Positions 1-10,300 of a stretch of 64,000 nt of DNA are shown piece after piece. A model generated the notes under the pieces. The model saw only the letters and a list, made by a program, of their open reading frames with translations, ran no database searches and was not told the origin of the DNA. The stretch lies in NCBI GenBank assembly GCA_013360445.1, contig JABWBP010000007.1, forward strand, positions 1 to 64,000. Direction: 5' to 3'. Source of the stretch: Calditrichaceae bacterium (GTDB taxonomy: Bacteria > Calditrichota > Calditrichia > RBG-13-44-9 > J075). Positions within the stretch are counted from its first letter, which is position 1; each line of letters opens with the position of its first letter. The translations under genes were made by a program, and so were the position numbers.

Positions 1-139
1 GCGCCGGGAAGCGGGCTACCACCACATCGCCTGGGACGGGCGCAACGACGCCGGCGCGGCGGTGGGCAGCGGAATCTACATCTACCGCTTTACCGCCAAT
101 AACTTCAGCAAAGTGCGGAAAATGATGCTCTTGAAGTAA
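1..139 (+). CDS. C-terminal end of a secreted protein with FlgD/type-IX-like sorting domain (partial)
   Basis: Only the last 45 codons are in the window, read in the frame starting at base 2 and ending with TAA at 137-139. The peptide has the pattern WDGRNDAGAAVGSGIYIYRF followed by a basic end, KVRKMMLLK. This is the terminal beta-strand pattern of FlgD-Ig / T9SS type A sorting domains, which mark proteins exported to the cell surface in FCB-group bacteria. The M23 protein at 29628-31877 ends in a similar way. The main body of the gene lies outside the window, so its function cannot be given. Confidence 0.75.
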   Translation, partial: RREAGYHHIAWDGRNDAGAAVGSGIYIYRFTANNFSKVRKMMLLK

Positions 140-224
140 AACCCGGAAGGTTTTATCCCGCACCAATCAACAGGGATGTTGATGGATTGGTCGGGATCGT
201 CTGAGATTTAGGTCTATTCCAAAG

Positions 225-260
225 AAAAGCCCCGGCGCGGGAATTAGCGCCGGGGCTTTT
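225..260. terminator. Bidirectional intrinsic terminator
   Basis: A perfect 14-bp stem (225-238 with 247-260) with an 8-nt loop. It is GC-rich and flanked by A-runs on one side and T-runs on the other, so it works on both strands. It sits between the convergent ends of the partial gene at 1-139 and the glycosylase gene ending at 291. Confidence 0.85.
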
Positions 261-290
261 GGTTGTATTTAAGGAATCGCAGCGGAGTTT

Positions 291-992
291 TCATCCCCCC
301 ATCCATTCCCGAATCCCCCGGAACACCCCCTCCCACATCTCCCCGGTCAACTTCCCGGTAAAGGTATTCTGCTGGCTGGGGTGGAAAGAGGCGAACAGCC
401 GGATTTGCCCGCTGAGCGATACTTCCGCGCCGTGCCGGAATTGCGGCCGGGGTTTGAAGGGTCCCAATCCCTTGCGTTCCAGCATTTCTAAGGTATGGCG
501 AAATGATAATTGGCCTAAGCTCAGGATCGCCTTTCCGCCGGGAAGGGCATTCCAGTGTTGCAGGAAATGATCCATCTCCGCGGCCAGGTAGGGAGCGCAG
601 TTGGCGAATTCTTCCGGCACGGGTTTGTTGCCCGGCGGGGCGCAGCGGCACAGCGCGGTGATGTAGCAATCGCGCAGCTGCAGGCCGTCCTCCCGGCTCT
701 CGGAAGCAGGCTGGTTGGCGAAACCGGCCCGGTGCAGCGCCCGGTAGAGCCAGTCGCCGCTGCGGTCCCCGGTGAACATCCGTCCGGTGCGGTTGGCCCC
801 GTGCGCCGCGGGAGCCAGCCCGATGATCAGCAAACGGGCGCTCGCGTCGCCGAAGCCGGGAACCGGTCTGCCCCAGTAATCCCAATCCGCAAAACGGCGG
901 GTTTTCTCCGCAGCGATCCTTTCCCGCCATTCTACCAGGCGCGGGCACTTCCGGCACTGAATAATATCATGGTTTATGGTTTGGAGATTCAT
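291..992 (-). CDS. Family 5 uracil-DNA glycosylase (UdgB-like)
   Basis: A 233-residue Fe-S uracil-DNA glycosylase that removes deaminated bases at the start of base-excision repair. Visible signatures are an N-terminal CxxC (C13, C16), further cysteines near 115-117 and 132 that would complete a 4Fe-4S cluster, the family motif GLAPAAHGANRTGRMFTGD near residues 58-76, and the C-terminal motif HPSQQNTF. The active-site motif has the Ala-containing form of family 5 rather than the GEAPG form of family 4. The length is normal. The gene is transcribed alone toward the terminator at 225-260; a repeat array lies just upstream. A shifted frame overlapping it is a shadow. Confidence 0.88.
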   Translation of the reverse strand: MNLQTINHDIIQCRKCPRLVEWRERIAAEKTRRFADWDYWGRPVPGFGDASARLLIIGLAPAAHGANRTGRMFTGDRSGDWLYRALHRAGFANQPASESREDGLQLRDCYITALCRCAPPGNKPVPEEFANCAPYLAAEMDHFLQHWNALPGGKAILSLGQLSFRHTLEMLERKGLGPFKPRPQFRHGAEVSLSGQIRLFASFHPSQQNTFTGKLTGEMWEGVFRGIREWMGG

Positions 993-999
993 AGTTCTC

Positions 1000-1115
1000 T
1001 GGTGTTATTGTGTTTTAGTTTTATGGTCTTATGTCCATCTCCGGGGTCTCGAACAAACTCTCCCAAGCCAGCATACCCAAACACTATAACACCCAAACAC
1101 CATAACACTATACAG
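1000..1115. repeat. Inverted pair of 8-nt arrays, GTGTT family
   Basis: Degenerate units of the form GTGTTNNN (about 1000-1030) and their reverse complement AACACCCA / AACACCAT (about 1076-1112) are separated by about 45 nt, so the region could fold into a long imperfect hairpin. It fills the gap between the glycosylase and cold-shock genes. The same family recurs near 26.2, 43.8, 45.4, 55.1 and 63.1 kb. Confidence 0.8.
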
Positions 1116-1122
1116 TATTCAC

Positions 1123-1329
1123 TTATTCTAAAATCCGGATATTAATCGCCCGGTCGCCTTTGATCTCCCGTTTCAGGTCGAAACTCACTTTTAATCCTTC
1201 CCGGAGCGGGGTGTTTTTGGATTTGGGGTGGATATCCTGGCGTGAGAAATACAGGTCTTCATCGTCATCGGTGAGGATGAACCCAAACCCCTTCAGGGAA
1301 TCATACATTTTGATGCGCCCGGTTTGCAT
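1123..1329 (-). CDS. Cold-shock domain protein (CspA-like)
   Basis: A 68-residue single cold-shock domain. It keeps the RNP1-like KGFGFI motif and a modified RNP2 (DLYFS), followed by the usual basic and acidic strand ending in INIRILE. Such proteins bind single-stranded RNA or DNA and act as RNA chaperones. The start at 1329 is chosen because a strong AGGAGGG lies 7 bases upstream; a longer open frame to 1395 runs into repeat sequence and would add a non-homologous N-terminus. The aromatic FVH of classical RNP2 is replaced by YFS, so its binding strength may differ. Confidence 0.82.
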   Translation of the reverse strand: MQTGRIKMYDSLKGFGFILTDDDEDLYFSRQDIHPKSKNTPLREGLKVSFDLKREIKGDRAINIRILE

Positions 1330-1372
1330 AAAGCCCTCCTTTGATGATGGGGAGCGGTATCCGGTAGGCAGT

Positions 1373-1409
1373 AGGCAGTACGCAACCTCGCCCATTGTCT
1401 ACTGCCTAC
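1373..1409. repeat. Inverted heptamer repeat, GTAGGCA family
   Basis: Two and a half copies of GTAGGCA (1373-1389) face an inverted copy, CTACTGCCTAC (1399-1409). It lies directly upstream of the cold-shock gene's ribosome binding site and may form a small hairpin in the DNA or in an mRNA leader. Confidence 0.6.
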
Positions 1410-1548
1410 GTACAGCATGGCAAAACAGTGTACATTTCTTCCGCAGGGATTGCAATAGCAAATTTTTGCCGCTAATTTCAAACTGGCGTTTGAGCACTGT
1501 TGAAAAGCGCTTTTTGAGCCATCGGTATAACCCAAAGGCGTGCCAACC

Positions 1549-2469
1549 ATGCGGCAATATTTGAAACGGCGATTATTGACCCTGCTGCCGGTCATCTTCG
1601 GGGTGGTAACTGCGGTGTTCCTGATTATCCATCTCATTCCCGGCGATCCGGCGGCGTTGATGCTCTCGGAAACCGCCAACCCCGCGGATATCGAAGCGCT
1701 GCGCACCCGCCTGGGGCTTGACCGCCCCCTGGGAGTGCAATATTACCATTTCTGGGCCAACCTCTTCCGCGGCAACTTAGGCGAATCCATTTACCAGCGC
1801 CAGCCGGTTTTCGATCTGGTTATGGAACGGTTTCCCAATACCGCGCTGCTGGCGGTGTGTGCGGTGCTGGTTTCGCTGGTGATTGCCTTCCCGCTGGGAA
1901 TCTTTTCCGCCCTGCGCCAGCGCAGCGCGGTGGATTACCTCTCCCTGGGATTTTCCATCTTAGGCATCAGTATGCCGGTGTTCTGGCTGGGCCCGCTGCT
2001 GATCCTGATTTTTGCGGTGCAATTGCACTGGCTGCCGGTTACCGGCATGGGCAGTTGGAAACACCTGGTGCTGCCCTCCCTGACTTTGGGATTCGGGCTT
2101 TCCGCCATTACCATTCGCATGATCCGCTCCTCCATGATCGAGGTGATGAACCAGGATTACATCCGCACCGCTTTTGCCAAAGGATTGGGGCGCGGGCGGG
2201 TGGTCTGGAAGCACGCGCTCAAGAACGTGATGATCCCGGTGATCACCATTGTGGGGCTGCAATTGGGGGCGCTGTTCGGCGGGGTAATCATCACCGAGAA
2301 AGTGTTCTCCTACCCGGGGTTAGGCAGCTTGCTGATCACCGCCATCCGCGGGCGGGATTACCCGTTGGTGCAGGGGGCTATCCTGGTGATTGCCCTCACC
2401 TATATCGGGATCAATTTGCTGGTGGACTTGCTCTACAGCCGGGTGGACCCAAAAATCCGGTTAGGGTGA
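1549..2469 (+). CDS. DppB-type ABC transporter permease (orphan)
   Basis: A 306-residue permease of the peptide/nickel family of binding-protein-dependent ABC importers. It has about six membrane spans, a short N-terminal TM typical of DppB/OppB, and the EAA-type cytoplasmic loop around DYIRTAFAKGLGRGRVVWKHAL that contacts the ATPase. ATG 1549 is preferred over GTG 1540 because AAAGG at 1534-1538 is correctly spaced only for the ATG. The usual partners (DppC, DppA, DppD, DppF) are absent: the next gene is RlmD. Either the operon was split or this subunit pairs with genes elsewhere. Confidence 0.88.
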   Translation: MRQYLKRRLLTLLPVIFGVVTAVFLIIHLIPGDPAALMLSETANPADIEALRTRLGLDRPLGVQYYHFWANLFRGNLGESIYQRQPVFDLVMERFPNTALLAVCAVLVSLVIAFPLGIFSALRQRSAVDYLSLGFSILGISMPVFWLGPLLILIFAVQLHWLPVTGMGSWKHLVLPSLTLGFGLSAITIRMIRSSMIEVMNQDYIRTAFAKGLGRGRVVWKHALKNVMIPVITIVGLQLGALFGGVIITEKVFSYPGLGSLLITAIRGRDYPLVQGAILVIALTYIGINLLVDLLYSRVDPKIRLG

Positions 2470-2553
2470 AAGATTCTCTTTACGTTTCGACAATCGAAAA
2501 TGCCCATCGCAGGTAAATTTCTTCATTCCTGATTTGCGCAGAAAGCAAAACTC

Positions 2554-3990
2554 ATGTCATCTCTCAAAAAATTTCAACCCTCTCCGGCGGACAAAAAATA
2601 TCCCGCCGGAAGAAATAAACTCAAAGTCAAAATCGAAGATCTGAACGAGGCCGGCGAAGGGGTTGCGTTTTATAAAAAACTCAAAATAAACGTGGAAAAA
2701 ACCCTTCCGGGAGAAGAAGTATTGATCGAATACCACCGGGAGCGCCCGCGCAAAGACCGCATCCGCCTCTTGAAAATCTTGGAACCTTCTCCCCACCGGC
2801 GGGAAGCGCCCTGTCCCTATTTCAGGGAGTGCGGCGGCTGCCAGCTTCAACATTTAGAATATTCCCGCCAGCTTCTTTTCAAGCAACAGCAAATTCAACG
2901 GTTGCTGCTGGCGTACCCGGCATTGAAACACATCATCGTACACCCGCCGGAAGGGATGCCGGAGCCATTTTACTATCGCAATAAAACCCAAATGCCTTTT
3001 AAATTTATTGAATCCCCGGCCTCCGGCGGGCAGCAAGGGAATGCGATTTTCGGCCTCTTCCGCGCCGGCACCCATGAGGTGATTCCCATCGAGCAGTGCC
3101 TGGTGGAGAGCCGCGACGCCAACCGCGCCCTGCAAATCATTCGCGACTGGGCCAACCGCTTCCGCATTTCGATATATGATGAAACCCGCCACGAGGGTCT
3201 GCTCCGCCACGCGGTGATCCGCAAAGGCATCTTTACCCATCAATTGATGGTGATCCTGGCAGTGGCCGCCGGGCAGGTTCCTCATCTCCCGGAACTGCTC
3301 CGGGAGATGAAAGCGGGGCTGCCTTCCCTCCACGGGGTGCAGATCAATGTGAACGCCGAAAAGACCAACTTGATTTTAGGAGAGCAAAATATTCCCGCCT
3401 GGGGGGAGCCGTACATCGAAGAACGCCTGGGGCGGCGGCGCTACCGGGTTTATCCCCCCACCTTTTTCCAGGTCAACTCAGTGCAAATGGTGCGTTTGTT
3501 AGACAAACTGGCGCAAATTGCCGGGTTCCAGCCCGGGGATACGGTAGTGGATTTGTACTGCGGGGTGGGAACCATCGCCCTGCACCTGGCAGATAAGGTG
3601 AAGCAGGTGATCGGCGTCGAGTCGAATCCCACCGCGGTTTCCGCGGCGGTGCAAAACGCCGCGGACAACAACGCCGGCAACGCGGAATTTTTCAGCGGGG
3701 ATGTGCGGCAGAAATTCCGCGAACTGCGGGACGGCGGCTTACAACCGGAAGGGATCATTGTTGATCCGCCCCGGAAGGGAATTGCGGAAACATTGATCCG
3801 GGAAATTTGCGCCGCCAGCCCGCGCACGGTGGTGTACCTCTCCTGCAATCCCCAAACCCTGGCGCGGGATTTGGAGATTTTCGACCAGGCCGGGTACCGC
3901 TGCAAAGAGATTTTTCCGTTCGATATGTTTCCGCAGACCTACCACGTGGAAAGCCTGGCGGTACTCAATAATATATCATTGGGCGGATAA
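2554..3990 (+). CDS. rlmD: 23S rRNA (uracil-C5)-methyltransferase, RlmD family
   Basis: A 478-residue SAM-dependent RNA m5U methyltransferase of the TrmA/RlmC/RlmD group. An N-terminal TRAM-like beta-barrel (about 20-80) is followed by a 4Fe-4S cluster motif (C87, C93, C96, with C182 as the likely fourth ligand), a Rossmann SAM site DLYCGVGT near 333, and the catalytic cysteine C431 in SCNPQTLARD. The TRAM domain plus cluster favours RlmD (U1939) over RlmC, although single-copy enzymes in other phyla can have wider targets. It lies 84 nt after the permease and ahead of the giant synthase, with no clear functional link to either. Confidence 0.88.
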   Translation: MSSLKKFQPSPADKKYPAGRNKLKVKIEDLNEAGEGVAFYKKLKINVEKTLPGEEVLIEYHRERPRKDRIRLLKILEPSPHRREAPCPYFRECGGCQLQHLEYSRQLLFKQQQIQRLLLAYPALKHIIVHPPEGMPEPFYYRNKTQMPFKFIESPASGGQQGNAIFGLFRAGTHEVIPIEQCLVESRDANRALQIIRDWANRFRISIYDETRHEGLLRHAVIRKGIFTHQLMVILAVAAGQVPHLPELLREMKAGLPSLHGVQINVNAEKTNLILGEQNIPAWGEPYIEERLGRRRYRVYPPTFFQVNSVQMVRLLDKLAQIAGFQPGDTVVDLYCGVGTIALHLADKVKQVIGVESNPTAVSAAVQNAADNNAGNAEFFSGDVRQKFRELRDGGLQPEGIIVDPPRKGIAETLIREICAASPRTVVYLSCNPQTLARDLEIFDQAGYRCKEIFPFDMFPQTYHVESLAVLNNISLGG

Positions 3991-4047
3991 GAACAGTATT
4001 TCGGAGTGGAGGAGTGAGGCGATGGATTGTGGGATTGCTGGATCACC

Positions 4048-4075
4048 GCGGGATTGAAGCGTAACTTCAACCCGC
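4048..4075. repeat. Hairpin, 11-bp stem with one bulge
   Basis: Arms GCGGG-TTGAAG (4048-4059, with a bulged A at 4053) and CTTCAACCCGC (4065-4075) enclose a 5-nt loop. It lies 58 nt after rlmD but has no U-run, so it is a weak terminator at best. It may be a REP-like unit or part of the leader of the next gene. Confidence 0.5.
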
Positions 4076-4082
4076 TATTCAT

Positions 4083-4344
4083 TGCTGCACCGAAAGGTTG
4101 CAGGGAAGCAATTCTCCCGTTATTCCGGCCATATCGGCGCACTCTTTCCTTCCAGAAAAATTTCCCGCTTTGCGGTTTTAGATTCGTATGGTAAATTTGT
4201 GATTTTTAACAGGGAAAAACGTTCCCGCTATTTAATAGCTTATGCAGATTGCCGGTCATTTTTATTGGCGCCGAAAGGTGGCGTCATTCAGGAAATCCGG
4301 CATCCGAAAATCGTAAATTTTACCATCGGGATAGAAAGGCCCCT
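4083..4344 (+). promoter_or_regulatory. Long structured leader upstream of the giant synthase gene
   Basis: About 350 nt separate rlmD from the synthase start. The leader holds two similar small hairpins with GAAA loops: CTGCACC-GAAA-GGTTGCAG near 4084-4101 and GGCGCC-GAAA-GGTGGC near 4266-4281. There is also an imperfect inverted pair around TATGGTAAATTTGTGATTTT and GAAAATCGTAAATTTTACC. AAAGG at 4335-4339 is the ribosome binding site. A cis-acting RNA is possible, but I could not match it to a known glutamine riboswitch. Confidence 0.3.
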
Positions 4345-7300
4345 ATGCGCAACGCTGAGTTTGGTACGGAATTGCAGTTTTTGAAAGAATCTTCCGCAGA
4401 GAAGCGGGTAAAAGCCCAGAAAAATGCCCTCGATCTGTTATTCGAGAAATACCGCGACGGGAAAAATCCCGGCAACGCCCTCTCCGGCGACGCCCTGTAC
4501 CAAAAACTGCGCCCGCTGCTGAGCGAGGGGACCATGATCTTCTCCCTCTCGGAGGTACAGCGGGATATTTACCACAGTGACAGCGGCACCGCGGTCGTGC
4601 CGGAGGGATTGAAGAAACGCTTGCTGAACGTAAAGTGCCGCTTTGTGGTGCGGCCCGGCACGCTGCAGGATTTGCAGGAATTTGTGAAATTTGCCTGGCA
4701 GGAGAAAATCCACTATACCGTGCGCGGCGCGGGAAGCTGGCCCTTCGGCGGGGTAATCCCGCTGAACAACGAGATCGTGTTGGACCTCTCCTATTTAGAT
4801 TTCCATGATTTGGATAAAGAAAAACAGCAGCTTACCGCCGGGCCGGGAGTGTTGTTCGCGGATATGCGGCAGTATCTCAAGAAAAATGGCTTTGCCCTGC
4901 GCCAGGAGATCACCAATCCCAATTCCGGCACCATTTGCGGCTGGGTGGTTACCGGCGGGTTAGGCATCGGGGCGTACAAATACGGGCCGGTAAAGAATTC
5001 CGTGGAGGCAATCTTCCTGCTCCGCCCCGATGGGGAATGGGTTACCTTGACGCCGACTGATGAAGCGTTTCAGCAAGTCTTCGACAGCGAGGGGCAGATC
5101 GGCATCGTCGCCGGGGTGGTGCTGAAAGTGAAGCGGGAGAGCTACGTCTCCAAACCTTACGCTTTCTCATTTTCCAGTGCGGAAGATACCCGCGCCTTCG
5201 TGCGCATGCTGCGGGAGTGGGAAGTAACGCCCACTTCGATCATCTATTTCGATAAAAACTACCTCCGCACCACTTACGAGATTCAGAAGGACAAGAACGA
5301 AGCGGAGCAGCGAGAAGCCCTGGAGGCCGGCGACGACCTGCGCATCGCCCGGGTGCGCCGCGACATGGAAATAGCCGGGGCCATGCGCGACCTGGAGCAC
5401 GTGATCGTGATGGAATTCGACGCCCGGGGGGATTATCAAAAATGCCTGAAATATTCCCCCTTCAACGCCAAAGACGAGGGAACCAGCCGCTACCGGGAGC
5501 TGACTTTCCGCCGCCTGCCGGTCAGCCTGGCGCACAAGCTCTGGAAGCACCGCTACGCCCCGGTGGAAATGAAATCGCGCGGGCCTTCCATGTTAGTGAG
5601 CGAAACCATCCTGCCGCTGGATAAATTCCCGGAGTATATGACCTTTGTGCAGTCGGCCATTACCAACTGGACCGATAACCCGGTGAAAACCGAAGGCCAT
5701 TTCCTCAGCAGCGGGGAAATTTTGATCCAGTCGATTTTGTTAGCGGATACTTCCACAACCCGCCACAAGGTGTACCTGGGGCTGGTGCCGTTTATGATCC
5801 AGACCTCGCTCTTTTTCGGGGGCCGGCCCTACGGAACCGGGATCTGGAACCTGCCTTTCTTCAGACAATTGTCGCTGAACGGGCAGGCGAACCGCATCGC
5901 CGCACTCACGGAACTGAAAAAGAAAATGGATCCGGAGGGTTTGCTCAACCAGGGCAAATTCATCAACCCCGTGGGGCGTAAATTAGCCCTGCGCCTGTTC
6001 CAAAAATCCGCGATTCCCCTGAAAATGGGGGTGGGATTATTACACAAGGGCTGGGAAAAGCGCGGCAACGGCAACGGTCACCCTGCCGCGCGGTTCTCCC
6101 CGGGATTGCTGCTCTGGCGCGCCAACAAAACCATCTTCCCCGCGGTGGTGCCGCCCAAAATCGAGGTGAAGCGCCATCCCCTGCTGGCCATCAACAGCGC
6201 CTGCGCGGAGTGCGACAGTTGCGAGCGGGTCTGCCCCACCAGCGACGTGTTCGGCCTCTTGGGCGCGGCCACGCCCATTACCCGGCGCAAAACCGCCAAC
6301 CGCCTGGCCCGCGGCGAGAAGATCAGCCAGGAGGAGGCGTTAGGCTTCTTAGTCTGCACCCGCTGCGACAATTGCACCCGGGTTTGTCCCACGGACATCC
6401 CCCTCACCGACATGTTCGACCTGGTGGAGAGTAACCCCGCCTTCCAGGCGGCGCTGGGCCTCAACAAAGAAGAGAAGAAAGAATTCATCGACCGCATGTG
6501 GCAGGTGATGAAGGAAAGCCCGCTCTACAAGGAGCACACCCTGGCGGAGCAGAAAGAGGATCGCTCCCACTTAGAGCACGGGCTGAATATCAAATACCAG
6601 CGCGGTTACGCTTACTCCAAATTGTTCATCGACCCGGAAACCTGCATCCACTGCGGGATGTGCGCCCACGAAAACGCCTGCATCTACGGGGCGCGGCGGG
6701 GCAATCCCCGGGAAATCCCCGAGCTGATCGACGAGAACTGCGCCCTGTGCAACGCCTGCATCAATTTCTGCCCGCAGAACAAGGCGGTGCAAACGGAGCG
6801 CGACTTCGTGCAGAATTTGATCAGCAACGCCGTGGATCTGGATGAAAAGCGCTTCTGGGAGAGCGAAAAACTGTTCCTGCGCGACACCACCACCATCCAG
6901 CGCTCCCCGCAGCTGACCGAGATGGCGGATAAATACGTCACCGAAGAGATTCTGATGGAGATCGACAAGGAAGCCTCCACCGGCCAGATTCCCGTGTCCG
7001 GGATGGGCCAGGGCGACCGCCACATGGGGATCGGCTTCGACGCGGAGCGCTTCTCCCATTTCCACATCGTAGGCCCGGCGCAGAACCGCTTGCACGAGGG
7101 CGACCCGGATGAGGAGTTGTCGGTGCAGCTCGGCAAGCGCCACCGTTACTGCAAATTCGATTCGGAAGAGAATCTGCACAACCCACCCTTCCCGAAAATC
7201 AAATTGATGTCGCCGATCCTCTATAACGCGGTTCCCCTCGACAGCAACGGGCGGCTGGAACTGGCTTTCATCAAAGTGGCGGAGAAACAGCACACTTTGG

Positions 7301-10300
7301 CGGTGATCGATCTGAACCGCATATTAGAACATTACGATTTCTTCCTCCAGGAGGGGAATTACGCGCAGCTTCCCGCGGTGGTGGTTCCCCGGGTGGATTT
7401 GGAGATCATCGACCGGCTGCGGGTGAATCCCAACGTGAAGCGGGAGTTGCTGATCGACCTCTGGCGCATGCCCATGTTCGAGATTGAGCCGCACCGGGAA
7501 ATGGCCCGCACGGTGCAATTCATCCAGGAATCCGCAAAGGCGCTGCACGCGCTATCCCCGCTCTTGTGCGGCTACTTAGAAGTATCGGAGTACGATATTG
7601 TGGCCGGGGAACTGCTCCCGGAACTGCGCAAAAAGGTAGAAGAATTCATGTCCCTGGAGTTGGACGTCATCCACATCCACGGGGAGCGCAACAAGGATGA
7701 GTATTTCGTGACTTCCCAGGCGGTGCGGGCGATTCACCACTACCTGCTCTCCAGCGGCCGCCGCCACCAGGTGGCGCTGATCGCCTCCGGGGGCATCCGG
7801 CTGGCCTCGGACAGCCAGAAAACCATCCAGCGCGGGGCGGAAGCGACCCTGATCGACTTCGCGGCGATGCTGGCGCTGGACCCTTATGCCTACAAGGCCA
7901 TGCGCGAGAACAAAGCGACCACGGATATCCTGGTGAACCTCGACGTGGAATGGGCGGTGAAGCGGTTGAATCACCAGATGGATTCCCGCAAGGTGCAGAT
8001 TTTGGAAGTGCTGGGCGCGGCGGGGTTCAAGGACATCAAAAAAACCGTGGGGGAAGAAGGCCGCCTGATCGATTTCTATGAATTGGAAGAGCGCATCCAG
8101 AAACATATTTTTGAAAAAGAGGAAAAGGTCGGCGTTACCGAAGCGCTCAATAAAACGCTGCTGGCAGAAGAGCCGCTGCCGGCCGGCGCTTCACCCGGCT
8201 ATAGCGAATTGAAAAAACGGGTGAAACGGTTGAAATCGCCGCACCATTTTTACGAGTTAGGCGGAACCAACCAGACCGTTTACCAGCGCGACCACGTCTG
8301 GCCGGGCAACCTGATCCAGACCTTGGGGCGCATGGCCGCCGGCGACGAGCAGATGTTCTACCTCAAAAACGTGAAGAGCATCGGCCTGTTGGGCGACGGC
8401 TTCGACGTGATGAAAATCCTCTACCAGCGCGACCCGGACATCATCCCCGACGTGGAGCTGGATAAAATCTCCACCGCCCTGCCGTTAGACAAGGGTCTGG
8501 TGCTGCAAGCGCCGTGGATGTTCGGGGGCAAATCCGTAGGCTCCATCGGGCTGGACACCTGGCGCGCCCACGTGATCGCGGCGCGGGAATTAGGCATCCA
8601 GTACGATACCGGGGAAGGCGGCTATCCCACCTGCTTTTTCCTCAATCGTAAGGGGGAGCCGATCTTTTTCAGCGAGCCGGATATTCAGTTGATCAAGGGA
8701 TTTTTCAAGCACGATACCCACTACACCGCCCAACAGATCAAATCCATTCTGATCGAAAACGGGATCGCCGCCGAAAAACATCCCGGCATCTTCAAAATTT
8801 TGAACGCTTACCCGGAATTACAGCCCTTCCTGTTCTACGAGGTGGTGAGCGCGGAAGACGAACCCTTCGTCTCCACGGAGTTGAAGACCGGCCTCTTCGG
8901 GGTTACCAAGGAGACCATCAAGAAGGCGCGGCGGGTGGTGATCGCCTACAGCCAGGGGGCCAAGATGGGCATTGGAGGGCACATTTTGGCCGGAAAGGTG
9001 AACCGGCTGGTCTCCTACCTGCGCGGCATCCAGGGGCTGGAAAAGTTGGAGACCGCCAAACTGCGCAGCCTGATCGAGCGCATCGAACGCATCGAGAAGA
9101 ACGCCGAGCATCCCCTGAAAGAGGCCGCCGGGAGCGCCTACCCGCACCTGCTGAAATCCCACGACGACCAGGCCATCTACCCGGAATTGAAGGAGCAGCT
9201 CTGGCTGATCCAGCAGAAAGCCTACGATTTGAACGCGGCGCGGCAGATCGACCCCATCGAATTCGAGCAAGTGCTGCGGCTGTGCGAGGAGATCATCAGC
9301 TATTCCTACACCAGCGTGATCTCGCCCTTCCCCTTCCACAACTGCTACTCCATCGAGGACGTGAAGGCGTTCATCGACATGGTGCGCATGGTCAACCCGG
9401 AAGCGGTGGTGTCGGTGAAGGTATCGCCCTCGGTGGACATCGAATTCATCGCCGCGGGGTTGGGGCGCATTGCCCGGGACAATACCGAGGCGGTGGTGAA
9501 AATGCAAGGGGCAGGGAGCAGGGGCAGGGAACAGGTTTCTCCCGGGCTTGACGAAACGGTGCAAAACGCGGAGGAATTAGCGGAGTATGCCCGGAAGTAC
9601 GGGATGAAGATCGAAGTCTGGTTAGATGGTCCCCGGGGGGGCACCGGCGCATCGCCCAACATCATCAAGGGGCAGATGGGGATGCACATCGAATACGCCA
9701 TTCCCCTGATCCACGACCGCTTGGTGCGCGACGGGCTGCGCAATTACGTCAAATTCATCGTTAGCGGCGGGATTCGCACTTACGAGGACGTGATCAAAGC
9801 CGTGGCGTTAGGCGCGGACGGGGTGATCTGGGGAACCGCTCCGTTAGTGGCGGTGGGCTGCGACCGCAACCGCAACTGCCACGACGGCTGCTCCCGCGGC
9901 ATCGCTACCAGCAACCTGATCATGCAGAACCTGCGCGACGTGGAGTTGAATTCCCGGCAGATGGTCAACGCCTTCATCATCATGCAGATGCAGGTGATCC
10001 GCGCCCTGGCCGGGCTGGGATTGAAAGACATCCGGGCGCTGCGCGGGCGTTTTGATAAAATCCAGTGGATCGGCTTGAAGGAGCGGGTGGATTTCCGCAT
10101 CCGCCAGCGCCGGGAGCACTCCCGCCACCCCGGCATCGACGGCGGGGTGATCGAGCCGGAACCCGCTCACGCCCTGGGGCAGACCAACTGCGGGGTGGCG
10201 GCGGTAATCGGCAGCGATCCGGTTCCCAGCTACATCCTCGACGAAGCCCTGCACGCCATGAAGAACCGCGGTATGGACGGGGTAGGGGTAGGCAAAACCC

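Noticed and set aside
555-1145. 196-codon plus-strand frame
   Set aside because: Antisense to the uracil-DNA glycosylase and then runs into repeat DNA.
1330-1395. N-terminal extension of the cold-shock protein
   Set aside because: It reads through the GTAGGCA repeat; AGGAGGG precedes the internal ATG at 1329.
4084-4344. Known glutamine riboswitch in the synthase leader
   Set aside because: The hairpins with GAAA loops do not match the conserved core I know for that class; kept only as a low-confidence leader.
8818-9564. Antisense frame inside the giant synthase
   Set aside because: The sense frame is continuous and homologous to glutamate synthase across the whole stretch.
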